Assembly: GCA_011799875.1 (NCBI GenBank) | Contig: CM022302.1 | Span: 104,854,730 to 104,918,729 of the forward strand | Length of the DNA: 64,000 nt | Origin: Thinopyrum elongatum | Taxonomy: Eukaryota > Streptophyta > Magnoliopsida > Poales > Poaceae | Direction of reading: 5' to 3' | Shown here: positions 45,087 through 57,878 of the stretch, one piece after another | Layout of the letters: each line of letters starts with the position of its first letter | How positions within the stretch are numbered: position 1 is the stretch's first letter | Made by a program: the position numbers and the translations under genes | The notes under the pieces: generated by a model | The model's input: the letters and a program-made list of their open reading frames with translations, nothing else | Told to the model about the DNA's origin: nothing | The model's database searches: none

Positions 45087-48000
45087 ATGGTTGCTCCGGC
45101 AACGACGACATATTTGAAATGGTCAAAGACTCCCATCACATTCGACCAATCTGACCACCCACCGCACGTCGCCACCCCCGGGAGGCAAGCGTTGGTGGTC
45201 GACCCGGTCGTTGGGGGCACCCGACTGACCAAAGTCTTGATGGATGGTGGCAGCGGCTTGAACATTTTGTATGCAGAGACTCTTCGTGGGATGGGCATTC
45301 CGATGTCTAGGCTCAGTGAGAGCAACATGCGGTTCCATGGTGTCATTCCAGGGAAGAAAGCTGATTCACTCGGACAGATCACTCTTGACGTGGTTTTCGG
45401 TGACTCAAAGAATTACCGCAAGGAGAAGCTGACATTTGAAGTTGTGGATTTTCACAGTGCCTATCATGCTATTCTGGGCAGAACTGCATATGCCCATTTC
45501 ATGGCTCGACCGTGTTACGTGTACCTCAAGCTGAAGATGCCTGGCCCCAAGGGCGTGATCACGGTCACTGGCAATCGGCAACGAGCAGAAGAGTGCCTCC
45601 AGAAGGGCTCTAAGATTGCCGATGAACAGATGGCAGCGATCGAAATGGAAGAGTATAAGAAGACTGCAGATCCGAGTGATTTGTTGCGCACTAAGAAGCC
45701 TGCTTCCGAGTTTGCATTTCAGTCGTCCGGTGAAACAAAGCCTGTTCACATTCACCCGACCGATCCCAGTGCTGCACCGACTCATATCTCAACAACACTC
45801 GACAGCAAACAGGAAGAAGCGCTCATCCAGTTCCTCCGTGAGAACTGGGACATCTTCGCATGGAAGCCATCTGACATGCCGGGTGTACCCAGGGGGCTGG
45901 CTGAGCACCGTTTGCGAGTCGATCCAAAGGCAAAACCCGTGAAAGAGCACCTCCGTCGGTCCGCTGCGGAGAAGAGAAAGGCAATCAGCGAGGAGGTGGC
46001 TCGGCTTCTGGCAGCTGAGTTCATCCGCGAGATTTACCACTCCGAGTGGCTCGCCAATGTTGTCATGGTTCCCAAGAAGGACGATTCACTCCGTATGTGC
46101 ATTGATTTCAAGCATATCAATCGGGCCTGCCCGAAAGATCATTTTCCTCTCCCCCGCATCGATCAGATAGTCGACTCGACTGTGGGATGTGAGCGATTGT
46201 CCTTCCTGGATGCATATTCCGGGTACCATCAGATCCGACTGTATGGACCTGATGAAATAAAAACAGCTTTTATCACCCCATTCGGGTGCTTTTGCTATGT
46301 CACCATGCCCTTTGGTCTCAAGAATGCTGGTGACACATTCATGCGCATGATACAGAAGTGCCTGCTAACTCAAATCAGTCGGAATGTGGAAGCATACATG
46401 GATGACATCGTGGTTAAGTCACGCAAAGGTTCCGACCTGCTGACTGACCTTGCCGAAACCTTTGCCAATTTGAGAAGATATGATATCAAGCTTAATCCGT
46501 CGAAGTGTACATTTGGAGTTCCAGGTGGAAAGTTACTCGGTTTCCTCGTTTTCGAACGTGGGATCGATGCAAACCTAGAGAAAGTTGGTGCGATCCTCCG
46601 AATGAAACGCCCTGTGCGTGTACACGATTATCAGAAGCTTACTGGTTGTTTGGCCGCTTTGAGTCGATTCATCTCTCGCCTCAGTGAAAAGGCATTGCCT
46701 CTTTACCGACTGATGAAGAAATCTGATAAGTTCGAGTGGGCTCCTGAAGCTGATGCAGCGTTTGCAGAGCTCAAAGCCCTGCTTTCCACCCAGCCGGTGC
46801 TTGCTGCTCCAATCAGCAAAGAGCCTTTACTGCTTTATATAGCAGCCACTAGACAGGTTGTCAGTACAGTACTCATGGTCGAGCGGGAAGAAGAAGGTAA
46901 AACCTACAAGGTTCAGCGCCCAGTGTATTATATTTCTGAAGTCTTAACTCCATCTAAGCAGAGATATCCACATTATCAGAAGCTTGTCTATGGAATCTAC
47001 TTGACCACGAAGAAGGTTGCACATTACTTCTCGGATCATTCGATTACAGTCATCAGTGACGCTCCGTTGTCAGAAATTCTAAACAATAGAGATGCAACTG
47101 GCCGAGTGGCAAAGTGGGCGATTGAACTCCTTCCGCTGGATATCAAGTTCGAGGCAAAGAAAGCGATAAAGTCTCAAGCGATAGCAGATTTCCTCATCGA
47201 GTGGATTGAACAACAGTTACCGACCCAGATACAGTCGGAACATTGGACTATGTTCTTCGACGGGTCCAAGATGTTGAATGGTTCAGGCGCTGGAGTGGTC
47301 CTGGTATCTCCACGAGGTGACAACCTCAGATATGTTCTCCAGATTCACTTTGATTCCTCCAACAATGAAGCTGAATATGAAGCACTCTTGTATGGGTTGC
47401 GAATGGCCATTTCACTCGGCGTCCGCCGCCTAATGGTTTACGGCGACTCAGATTTAGTGGTTAATCAAGTGATGAAGGAGTGGGACGTCAGTAGCCAAGC
47501 TATGACTGGTTATTGCAATGCGGTGAGAAAGTTAGAAAAGAAGTTTGAGGGGCTAGAGCTCCACCATATACCCTGACTGAAGAATCAAGCAGCTGATGAC
47601 TTGGCGAAGATAGGATCCAAGCGGGAGCCTATTCCCAGCAATGTGTTTTTGGAGCATATTCACGCACCATCAGTTCAAGAAGATCCCTTCACAGAAGAGC
47701 CCCCACAGCCTAAAAGTTCCACTGATCCGACTGAAGTTGAAATCCCAGCTGTGGTCGACTTGATCATGGAAGTTTTGATTGTTATTCCAGATTGGACAGT
47801 GCCGTACATTGCATATATTCTCAGGAAAGAGCTTCCACAGGATGAAGAAGAGGCTCGCCAGATTGTTCGTCGATCCAAAGCCTTCACAGTAATGGGGGAG
47901 CAACTCTATAGAGAAAGTGTCACTGGGGTCGGTCAGAAATGCATCAGTCCGGAAGAAGGCCGAATGATCCTCGATGATATTCACTCGGGAACCTGTGGTC

Positions 48001-49025
48001 ACCATGCGTCTTCTCGGGCCATCGTGGCCAAGGCGTATTGAGCAGGGTTTTATTGGCCACGGGCAAATGAGATGGCAAAGGAGATAATTGACAAATGTGA
48101 AGGCTGTCAGTTCTACTCCAACATGTCCCACAAACCCGCTTCAGCCCTAAAGACCATTCCACTCGTCTGGCCATTCGCTGTTTGGGGTTTGGATATGGTG
48201 GGACCTCTGAAGACTGGCAGGAGTGGTTTCACCCATGTGCTTGTAGCAGTCGACAAGTTCACCAAGTGGATCGAAGCTAAACCTGTCAAAAACCTGGATG
48301 CAAGTACTGCGGTAAGCTTCATCAGAGGGTTAACATTTAGATATGGAGTCCCACACAGCATCATCACGGATAATGGGTCGAACTTTGATTCTGATGAGTT
48401 TCGAGCTTTTTGTGCATTCCAAGGTACTCGGGTCGACTATGCTTCAGTCGCCCACCCTCAGTCGAATGGACAGACAGAAAGAGCGAACGGTTTGATTCTC
48501 AAAGGTCTGAAACCTCGATTGATGCGCGACCTCAAACATGCGGCCGACGCTTGGGTAGATGAGCTACCGTCAGTCCTTTGGGGATTAAGAACAACACCAA
48601 ATCGGTCGACTGGTCGAACCCCCTTCTTCATGGTCTATGGGGCTGAGGCTGTGCTGTCGAGTGACTTGCTTCACAATGCGCCCCGAGTAGAACTTTTTTC
48701 AGAAGCTGAAGCAGAACAAGCTCGAGAAGATGCTGTCGATCTTCTGGAAGAAGAAAGAGAGATGGCCTTGATCCGATCGACCATTTATCAGCAAGACCTT
48801 CGTCGATTATATGCCAGAAATGTGAAGGGTCGAGCATTTCAGGAAGGAGACCTTGTGCTCCGAGTGGACCAGCAACGGCCGCACAAACTTGCCCCCGCTT
48901 GGGAAGGTCCCTTCATCGTCACCAAGGTGCTCCACAACGGAGCGTATCACCTCTACAATGTGGAGCATAATAAAGACGAGCTGCGCGCTTGGAATGCGGA
49001 GCTACTCCGCCGTTTTTATACTTAA
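45087..49025 (+). pseudogene. Gypsy pol: protease, RT, RNase H, second RNase H, integrase
   Basis: Residue numbers count from ATG 45087. Protease active-site region LMDGGSGLNIL (Asp53). Reverse transcriptase with DAYSGYHQI, FGLKNAG and AYMDD (Tyr437-Asp440). Then RNase H. Then a second RNase H with Asp725 in MFFDGSK and the later SSNNEAEYEAL and VYGDSDLVV. A TGA at 47574 and another at 48039 interrupt the same frame. Integrase keeps the His/Cys finger (HSGTCGHH ... CEGC) and D-D-E core (GLDMVGP, ITDNGSNFD, NGQTERANG), and the end WNAELLRRFYT precedes the stop at 49025. Well conserved apart from the two stops. Confidence 0.92.
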
Positions 49026-49140
49026 GCGTTCAGACTTATGAGATGTAATAAAGAGTACCTTTCAGTTCGTTTATCAAAGACATGGTTTTACAGTCTCCTA
49101 AATGATTGTTGTTACTAATACATGTGTCCAAAATCCCCCA

Positions 49141-50147
49141 GTGGGTGGCTTAGCCGCGAATCCGATTCGCCTAAGTTTGTAAAATCCTACCGAGTGATGA
49201 GCAACCCTCTCACTCGAAGGCTTAGCTGCAGTCCTGTACTCGCCTAAGTTTAAATAAAATCCTACCGAGTGACGAGCAACCCTCTCACTCGGAGGCTTAG
49301 CTGCAGTCCTGTACTCGCCTAAGTTTAAAGAAAATCCTACCGAGTGATGAGCAACCCTCTCACTTGGAGGCTTAGCTGCAGTCCTGTACTCGCCTAAGTT
49401 TAAGGAAAATCCTACCGAGTGACGAGCAACCCTCTCACTCGGAGGCTTAGCTGCAGTCCTGTACTCGCCTAAGTTTAAAAAAATCCTACCGAGTGGTGAG
49501 CAACCCTCTCACTCGGGGCTTAGCTGCAGTCCTGTACTCGCCTAAGTTTGTTAAATCCTACCGAGTGATGAGCAACCCTCTCACTCGGGGGCTTAGCTGC
49601 AGTCCTGTACTCGCCTAAGTTTAAAGAAAATCCTACCGAGTGATGAGCAACCCTCTCATCGGAGGCTTACTGCTCAGTCCTGTCTCGCCTAAGTTTAAAG
49701 AAAATCCTACCGAGTGATGAGCAACCCTCTCACTCGAGGCTTAGCTGCAGTCCTGTACTCGCCTAAGTTTAAAAAATCCTACCTAGTGGTGAGCAACCCT
49801 CTCACTCGGGGGCTTAGCTGCAGTCCTGTACTCGCCTAAGTTTGTAAAATCCTACCAAGTGATGAGCAACCCTCTCACTTGGGGGCTTAGCTGCAGTCAT
49901 GTACTCGCCTAAGTTTAAAGAAAATCCTACCGAGTGATGAGCAACCCTCTCACTCGGAGGCTTAGCTGCAGTCCTGTACTCGCCTAAGTTTAAAGAAAAT
50001 CCCACCGAGTGACGAGCAACCCTCTCACTCAGAGGCTTAGCTGCAGTCCTGTACTCGCCTAAGTTTAAAGAAAATCCTACCGAGTGATGAGCAACCCTCT
50101 CACTCGGAGGCTTAGCTGCAGTCCTATACTCGCCTAAGTGTAAAACA
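49141..50147 (+). repeat. 72-76-bp tandem repeat array in the gypsy 3' region, about 13 copies
   Basis: Unit starts fall at 49186, 49261, 49336, 49411 and so on. The unit contains cctaccgagtgatgagcaac, then ctctcactcggaggcttagc and tgcagtcctgtactcgccta. The spacer between integrase and antisense gene is largely this array. Open frames through it are repeat artefacts. Confidence 0.93.
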
Positions 50148-50493
50148 TGCTCCATCCTGATCTGCAAGGACGACGAGGTGCAGGTCGTCCGCGATCCTAT
50201 CCTCAGAACTGCGTCTGTTCCGAGTGAAGATACAAGTTCCACTCGGAAATAAAAACAAGCATATTTAAGGGCAAACAAAGTTCGGACGAAGGATCTTAAA
50301 AGTACTCGGGCATCAGGCCCGAGGAAGTTTTACGGTTACAAAATCACTCGGCATACCGAGGCAAATTGAACCGGATCATAAAAGTTTGGACGAAGGAGCT
50401 CAAAGTACTCGGGCATCAGGCCCGAAGGAGTTTTACGGTTACAGAATCACTCGGCATACCGAGGCAAATTGAATCAGATCATAAAAGTTTCAT

Positions 50494-53400
50494 TCACTCC
50501 GCAGAGGGGCTGGCAGGCTCGACAAACTCATCCAGGTCAATTCCATCTGCGATTCGAGTAGCAGCAGCAATGAAGGTCTCCATGAAAGACTGGAAGTCGA
50601 GTTTCTTGGTGTTGGCGACCTTGATTGCCGCTAGCTTCTCTTCTCTGGCTTCCCTGCAGTGGACGCGAACCAGGGATAAAGCTACGTCAGCACCGCATCG
50701 AGCAGCGAACTTCTTCCACTCCTGCACTCGACCAGGAATCTCGTTAAGTCGAGTCATCAGAGACTCGAGGTCGTTTCGGAGCGTGTCCCCTGGCCAGAGC
50801 ACTGTGTCGATCCGCGAAACTGCAACCTTGAGTCGAGCAAGATATTCCAAGGCACTGGCGAGGCGAGACTCCAGTCGGAGCACATTCATGGCTGCTTCAT
50901 CTTTGACAAGGGAGTTGATAGGGTCCAAGTTCGTCTCGACTCGCCCAGTTTCTTCCTCGAAGTCTTGACAGAATTCTGCACTCGCAGAAAAATAATGAGT
51001 CGACAGCGGTATGATGAGTCGACGAAAGCAAACCAATCGCACAGAGAAAAGTACCTTCAAGCATGAGGAATAATTTTTTGGCGAGTCCTCCGAGGTAGTT
51101 CTCCAGCTCGTCCCTCCTGCGGGTGATGTCTTCTACTTTGTCGGTCAGGGTTCGCTTGTCCTTCTTCAGACGAGTCACTTCTTTGTTGGCTTCGTCAAGA
51201 GCAGCCTTCAGATTGGCATTCTCTCCCTCCAGCTGTCCGACTGAGGCCATCTTTTGGTCGGCAAGCACCGTTTTGTCTTCGGCGGTTTTCTTCGCAACCG
51301 CAAGGTCAAGGTCCTTCTTCTCCAAAGCTTGTCTCATTGTTTCTAGAAAGAATAACATTTGAATCAGAAAAAGGAGGAGAAAAGGTGGCAAGAGAACCGG
51401 TCGACAAACTTTCCTTACCAGCAGCGTCATCCTTAGCCTTCTGCAAGTTGTTTCGAGCCAACTCTAGGTCAAGATTGAGCTGAGTTTGCTTCTTCTCCAA
51501 GTCGGCAAACCGGGCTCCAAGATCACAAGATTTCTGTGTTCAGAAGATAGTCAGTCGGCAGACACAAAGACTACTGCCGAATCAAACATTCGCCAATAGT
51601 CTCGGGGACTACACCCAGTGGGTGCACTCAGCGTGCCCCCACTGGTCCGACTCTTTCAATCGACTTGGTACGTCCAGTCAAAAAAAAAACTCAGACCATA
51701 GCCGACTGCCCGAAGTCGACTACGGTCTCGGGGACTACACCCAGTGGGTGCACTCAGCGTGCCCCCACTGGTAAAGGTTCCACTCGGCATGATCTGCCCA
51801 GCCCGAGTGGAAAAGATCTGTTAAAAGACCCCCGCTGAATCAAACATTCGACGGCGGTCTCGGGGACTACACCCAGTGGGTGCACTCAACGTGCCCCCAC
51901 TGGTTCAGAGATTCGATCAGCACAACCTAGTCGACTCAAGTGGAAAAACTACTCAACAGAAATTAAAACACCCACTGGGTGTGCAAACTGACAATGGGTG
52001 TGCAATTAAGGTTCCAAAACGCTCATCCACGGACGTCTTGCGGATAAAGCAACAGTTTCTAAATATCATATCCCAACAGAACAAGCGTCAAGATGGAGTT
52101 CAGTCGGAAGTAAGCTAACCTGGACATTGGCCTGAAGTGCTGAGCTGGCATCATAGGCAGCTTGACTGGCCTCGCGCACCACCTTCATCTGCTCCATCAA
52201 AATGCCAGCCTGGCGTATAGCCTCCTTGGCAGCACTCACTTGGTCTTCTGGGACTTGATGGGCGGTGGGAGGTGCAGTCGGTGTATCAGTTGCAGTAGCT
52301 TGAGAGCTTGAGGCATGAAGTTGGACAGACGGAGGAAGGGCCTGCACAGTCGACAACGAAGGACGAACACTCGACAAGGGATTCGCAAAAGTAACGGAGG
52401 CACGGTTGAAGTCCCCGGATTGCTGGATAGCTGGTTCCGTCGCCGGCGTCGACTGGGGCGTCTTGCTAGCTGGTACCTTCTTGACTGAGGCCCTGCTCCT
52501 CCTACCCACGAGTTCCTGTGGCTCATTTTCATCATCGTCTTGAAGTTCAATAACATCTTGCGGAGCTGCAAAAGAATCGACCACAAGAGTTCAGTCGACT
52601 GTAGAATTGACAAGCAAAGAAAAGATGAGATAACAGGGGTCATACCCGCTTTGGAGGTGACCGCGTCCTCCATCTCCTCGTCACCATCATCTTGGTAAGC
52701 AGAAGTCCCGGAGGTAGCAGCGCTGCAAATCTCAAGGTTCACTCGGTCAAGCAAGTGAATGGGTCGACTACTGATATAAGATTCTTCAAACAAAGGGCGA
52801 AAACGAAACGCTTACGCAGAGGCGACGGGAACGTCAACCTTGATCTTGGGCAAAGCCTTCCGTGGCTTTGACGGCGCGGTCTTGAGCTGCTTCGAAGCCT
52901 TCTCAGTCGGCACCGGAGAGGATGTCCGAGTGCGCTTCGAAGTCTGTCCAGTCGGTGCTGCCACCTTGCCCCGGATACTTGCTGGGTCGTGCTTGTGCTT
53001 GGAACACTTTTCCGTGCGAGGTGGAGAATCGACCTCCTCGTCGCTGCTCGAGTCTTCGTGCTCTTCATCACTCTCCCCATCGGAGTTCCAGTCGCCGCTG
53101 TCGCCTCCGCTCTCTTCGACTTCCTGGATCTGCTCCCCGTTGGGCATCGAGTACATCTCAGTATATATCTGCGAAGCAAAGAATCGAACAAGCATCAGTC
53201 GGTTCCAAAGACAGTTTACAAATTAGAGTAAAAGTCACTCGACATCGAAGGTCTGACCTTGTCTGGTTCGTTATCAGCGCCGAGTGGCAGAATTCTCCTA
53301 GACCCCCTGGGGTTGTCTTTGTTGCCGGTAATGCTCTGCAGCCACTGTGCCACCGTCTCCTCGGCAACTTCCTCTGGGTGGATCCGAGCAGAATCATCGG

Positions 53401-54253
53401 CGCCCGAATACATCCACATAGGATGATCGCGGGCCTGGAGCGGCTGGATGCGGCGAGTGAGAAACACCTCTAGCAAATCCATGCCGGCCACGCCATCGCG
53501 GACGAGTTGGATTACGCGGTCAAACAACAGGTTCACCTCCGCCTTTTCTTCTGGAGTCACTTTCAAGGAAGAGGGCTTTTCAATTCGCCCCATGGTAAAG
53601 GGAGGAAGGCCAGTCGACTGACCAGGAGTTGGTTTGTCCTTACAATAAAACCAAGTCGACTGCCACCCTCTGACCGAGTCGGGAAGAGTCATAGGTGGAA
53701 AAGTGCTTTTGCCTCTCATCTAGATCCCTAGACCTCCGCAAATCTGAATCACGTGCGTCCTCTCATCACTCGGATTGGCCTTTTTCACAGACTGTGAGCG
53801 GCAGGTGAAGATGTGTTTGAAGAGACCCCAATGCGGTCGACAACCCAAGAAATTCTCACACATGGAGACAAATGCAGCAAGGTATGTGATAGTGTTCGGA
53901 GAAAAGTGATGAAGTTGGGCCCCGAAAAAGTTCAGAAAACCTCGGAAAAAAGGATGAGGGGGCAGAGAAAAACCACGGTCGACGTGAGTCGCGAGGAGGA
54001 CGCACTGACCCTCCTGCGGTTGCGGCTCGGTCTCATCACCTGGCAGCCTCTAGGACCCATGGTCGATCAAGCCCCCCTCGACCAGATCCTCCATATCTTC
54101 TTGCTGAATCGTGGAGCGAATCCAATCTCCCTGGATCCAGCCGGGCGGCAGGCCGGATCTCGACGACGAGCCTCCCCGACTCGTCTTCTTGCCCTTCGCT
54201 GCCGCCGGCGCTTTCTTCGCACGCTCCAAGGCCGCCGTCTTCTCCTTCCCCAT
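50494..54253 (-). pseudogene. Antisense gene of the gypsy element (Transposase_28-type, coiled coil), broken
   Basis: Minus-strand spliced gene. It begins near 54253 with MGKEKTAALERAKKAPAAAKG and GLPPGWIQGDWIRS, then runs through GFSLPPHPFFRGFLNFF and a TAG stop at about 53718 into WQSTWFYCKD ... GSRRILPLGADNEPDK. This is the region known as a putative gypsy-type transposon domain in grasses. Later exons (53195-52812, 52584-52140, 51500-51060) are acidic or Lys-rich, then a long coiled coil (LEGENANLKAALDEANKEVTRLKKD). The last exon (50990-50494) ends FVEPASPSAE. The function of such antisense ORFs in Tat elements is unknown. At least one stop makes this copy unlikely to work. Confidence 0.7.
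51595..51905. repeat. Three copies of a roughly 130-bp repeat in an intron of the antisense gene
   Basis: The core ctcggggactacacccagtg with gggtgcactcagcgtgcccc recurs at about 51600, 51730 and 51862. It lies between two exons of the antisense gene. Confidence 0.85.
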
Positions 54254-54419
54254 CGCGGCAGGCTGCGCTCGGGCAGGGCGGCGGCATCGAAGGTGGCGGC
54301 GAATGCGGTGGTGAAACAGAAGAGGAGGAAGGAGATGGGGAGCACAGTACCGGGCTCATCGACCCCGACGCCTTATATGGGTCCGCTCCCGAGTGGCTGA
54401 CTAGTGGGCCCAGGCAATC

Positions 54420-54794
54420 CAGTCAAATCCCGCAACAGTCGCGCACTGGATACGTGGTGAAAAAGGTGGCATGAGAATCGAGGCGTCCCTGCCTAACCCG
54501 CTCCGTCTACTGTGGTCCTCTCCGTCCCGCGCGCTTCTCCAAATTTCGAATCCCATGAGATCCGGAAAGCGGCAGCGTGACCAATCACGCCAAGGATCTT
54601 ATACCATATCAACACTCGGAGCTTATCAGAAAAAATCACTCGACGACCTCTGAATGGACCTAGGCGACTGAAAATGAAGTTGAAGTTTTTACAAAGATCA
54701 CCGGCCCGGTTAGGATGCCTCTGAAGCATATAAATTGGGTCGGAACCATCTTCAACCCCTTCTCCACTCGAACCCAGATCCATTCGGGGGCTAA
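54420..54794. other. Gypsy sequence before the 3' LTR, with purine tract
   Basis: Upstream region of the antisense gene, with no gene recognised. cattcgggggctaa immediately before the LTR (54781-54794) is the likely polypurine tract. Confidence 0.6.
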
Positions 54795-55388
54795 TGACGA
54801 AGACATGTACCTAGGGTAGGGTAATAGGCCCGACCTAGACACCCTTACCCGAGGACACTGCCCTAAGGCCAAGGACATTCAAAGGATGGCACCCTCTACC
54901 GACTGAAATCGCCACAGGGTGCAACCCACTCGACCAACAGTTCACTCGGACAACCCAATTCCATTCGACCGGGGTGTACTCACTCGACCACACCAGAAAC
55001 CACTCGGAAGACAGAAGATCTAAGGTCACTCAGGATGGCAAGGGTCAGGCGTTCACTCCGTAGTCTTAATGATCATTTATTTGCCTTTATTGCTGGCGTT
55101 ATCAGTAACGTCCTGCCTTTATAGACATTGAAACCCTTGTAACGTGGGACGGTTGGGGTCCTGGCGCACTCTATATAAGCCACCCCCTCCTCAGGCACAA
55201 GGGTTCACACCCCCTGTAACTTCACGCATAAGTCAATCGACCGAGCCTCCGGGCACCGAGACGTAGGGCTGTTACTTTCTCCGAGAAGGGCCTGAACTCG
55301 TAAATCTTGCGTGCACAACCTCACCGTAGCTAGGATCTTGCCTCCTCATACCTACCCCCATTCTACTGTCAGACTTAGAACCACGACA
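54795..55388 (+). repeat. Gypsy 3' LTR, 594 bp
   Basis: Partner of 42168-42763 with only a few substitutions and one or two single-base gaps, indicating a young insertion relative to the host CACTA. Confidence 0.95.
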
Positions 55389-57878
55389 GACACCATTCAT
55401 CCTTTCGAACGGCATCATGCTGTGCAGGAACGTCGGCCCGAGTTGGATGATATCCTCCATGATATGGACCAGCAGATGCACCATAACGTCGAAGAATGCG
55501 GGCGGGAAGTACATCTCAAGCTCGCATAGTATCACCACGATCTCTTCCTGTAGCCTTCTGAGTTGCCTCACGCCAACCGACTTCCGAGAGATGACGTCAA
55601 AAAAGTTGCATAGGCCAAATAGCGTTTCACGGACGTGCGCGTCCATGATCCAACGGATTGCAACTAGAAGTATCTGCGTCATCAGCACGTGACAGTCGTG
55701 AGACTTCATCCCGCTGAACTTCTGCTTCGCTGAGTCTAGGTATCTGCTTATCTTCCCCACGTAACCGTAAGGAAGTTTTGCTCCTACGAGGCAGGTGAAA
55801 AGCTGCTCGATCTCCTCCTGACTTAGAGTGAAGCACGCGGGAGGGCAGTCATTTCTGATCTTCTTGGCCTTTTTGCCTTTGCGACGACTTTTCGTGTCCT
55901 TCGCCTCATCATCATCATCATCATCATCATTAGCGTGAAGCACCTCCCTGATGCCCATTGATTTCAAGTCTGCCCTTGCTTTCGGCCCATCTTTGGTCCT
56001 CTCTGGCATGTTGAGCAGGGTACCAAGCAGACTCTCGCAAACGTTCTTCGTGATATGCATGACATCAAGGATGTGAGGCACACGGAGGATCTTCCAGTAC
56101 GGCAAGTCCCAGAAAACAGACCTCGTTTTCCATACCTTCAGCAGCGGCTCTGGCGCCTTTCGCTTCTTTCCCGGCTCTGGCGCCTTTCGCTTCTTTCCCG
56201 GCGGTGGGCACTCTTTCCAATTTTTCAATAGCTCGTCTATTTCCTCGCCGCTCCTTGTACGCGGGCGTCTTCAGGGTTCGGTTTCACCATCGAACAGATC
56301 CTTGCGTTTTCTCCATGAGTCATCGTCGCGAAGCCACCTTCGATGTCCCATGAACACGGTTTTCGAAGACCCGGGATCTCTATCTAGCTGGCGATACGTT
56401 GTGTCATCCATGCACCTGACGCATCCAGAAAATCCGTGGAGCACCTGCCCCGCGACATATCCGTAACCGAGATAGTCGTGCACCGCCGTGAGCAGTGCGG
56501 CTCTCATAGGGAAATATTCTTTCTCTGCGGCGTCCCACGTATTGGCTGGCGTTTTCCACAGCGTGTCTAGCTCCTCTTTCAGCAGCCCTAGATACAGATT
56601 GATGTCGTTCCCTGGTTGTTTCGGCCCTTCAATTAGCATACTCATGTGAATGTACTTCCTCTTCATGCACAACCAGGGGGGAAGGTTGTACATCCACACA
56701 AACACAGGCCAGGTGCTATGTGTGCTTCTCTGGATGCCAAACGGATTGACTCCATCAGTGCTCGCGCCCAGCACGATGTTCCTTGGATCATTCCCAAATT
56801 CTGGGTGTTCGAAGTTCAACGCTTGCCACTGGCTCGCATCCTTAGGGTGACTCAGCATCTTGTCTTTTTTATTTATCTCTGGATCATTTCCGTCATCTTC
56901 TCGCTTCTTCTCCTCCCTATCCGCGTGCCAACGCAGGAGCTTTGCTACCTTAGGGTCCGTGAAATACCGCTGCAGACGAGGAGTGATCGGAAAGTACCAC
57001 ACCACTTTTCGAGGAGCTTTCTTCCTCTTCTTGTATCGAGTGACGCCGCACACCGGACATATGGTAGACTCCGCATGCTCGTCCTGATAAATGATGCAAT
57101 TGTTCATGCACACATGGTATTTCACGTGCGGTAAGTCCAGAGGACACACGATTTTCTTCGCCTCCTCGAAACTGGTCGGGCACTTGTTCCCCTTGGGAAG
57201 ACGTTCATGCCAGAATGACATGTTCTCGTCGAAGCATGCGTCGGTCATTTTGTGTTTTACCTTCATCTCCAGAGCCATGAGCGTTACTTTCAGGCGGGTA
57301 TCCTCGGGCCTGCATCCTTCATACAATGGAGTAACCACGTCTATCTCCAGTTGATCCAGCTTGGCTTTCTCTCGGGCGGCAGCTCTTGCGTTATCCGTCT
57401 GCTTGAGAAGCAGCTCTTGAATATGAGGGTCCTGCACCCAGCCCATCGATGGTCCATCGTCGTCTGCTCCGGCATCTTCATCTTCATGATCATGCCCTTC
57501 GTCTTGATCTTCCTCATCATCATGTCCGGCATCTTCTACATGATGACTGTGTACTGCATCTACTTCGTGATCATGTCCTGGAGATTCTTCGTCTTCTCGC
57601 CCGCCCTCGCCGCGGTTGTCTTGCTGCCCTTCCTCATTTCTTGCCCGGCCCCCATGGACGACTTCATAATCATCTTCATCACCTTGCCACCGATAGCCAT
57701 CCATGAAACCACGCAAGAGCAGGTGGTCCCGCACCTGTACGGAATCCGGGTCCATAAGGCTCTTCAGCTTGCATCTTCGACACGGACATCTTATCTCCAT
57801 CTCATTCTTTTGAAGCATCTCGGCCTTCGTGGAGCTCAAAAACCTATTCACGATGCCTTCGGTCATCGTGCGGACCAT
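55389..57878 (-). pseudogene. CACTA 2 TNP2 transposase, N-terminal and central part
   Basis: The ATG at 57878 opens MVRTMTEGIVNRFLSSTKAEM and the RCPCRRCK motif, then a long acidic His/Asp/Glu stretch (residues about 90-145). A zinc-binding-like C-x3-C ... C-x2-C pair (CMNNCIIY ... CPVCGVTRYKK) follows, then the Transposase_21 core (LGASTDGVNPFGIQ, NLPPWLCMKRKYIHMSMLIEGP). A single TGA at 56271-56273 lies between FDGETEP and the continuing same frame. A DUF4218-type region (PPAFFDVMVHLLVHIMEDI ... MMPFERMNGV) then runs to the gypsy insertion and continues at 42162. The frame is preserved across the insertion, so besides the retrotransposon only one stop and one frameshift damage the gene. Confidence 0.9.

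Larger units (their letters stand above)
42168..55388 (+). mobile_element. Tat-lineage gypsy (Ty3) LTR retrotransposon nested in the CACTA 2 transposase
   Basis: Length 13221 bp, with target duplication GACAC (42163-42167 and 55389-55393). The LTRs are 42168-42763 and 54795-55388. The plus strand carries gag, protease, reverse transcriptase, RNase H, an additional RNase H and integrase. An antisense gene lies in the long region between integrase and the 3' LTR. The duplicated RNase H plus antisense ORF is typical of the Tat group. Several stops make it non-autonomous. Confidence 0.94.

Noticed and set aside
49141..50147. CRISPR-like array of regular repeats
   Set aside because: The units are contiguous 72-76-bp tandem copies without unique spacers, in a plant retrotransposon.
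49814..50278. 154-codon minus-strand frame with four similar units
   Set aside because: An artefact of the 75-bp tandem array.
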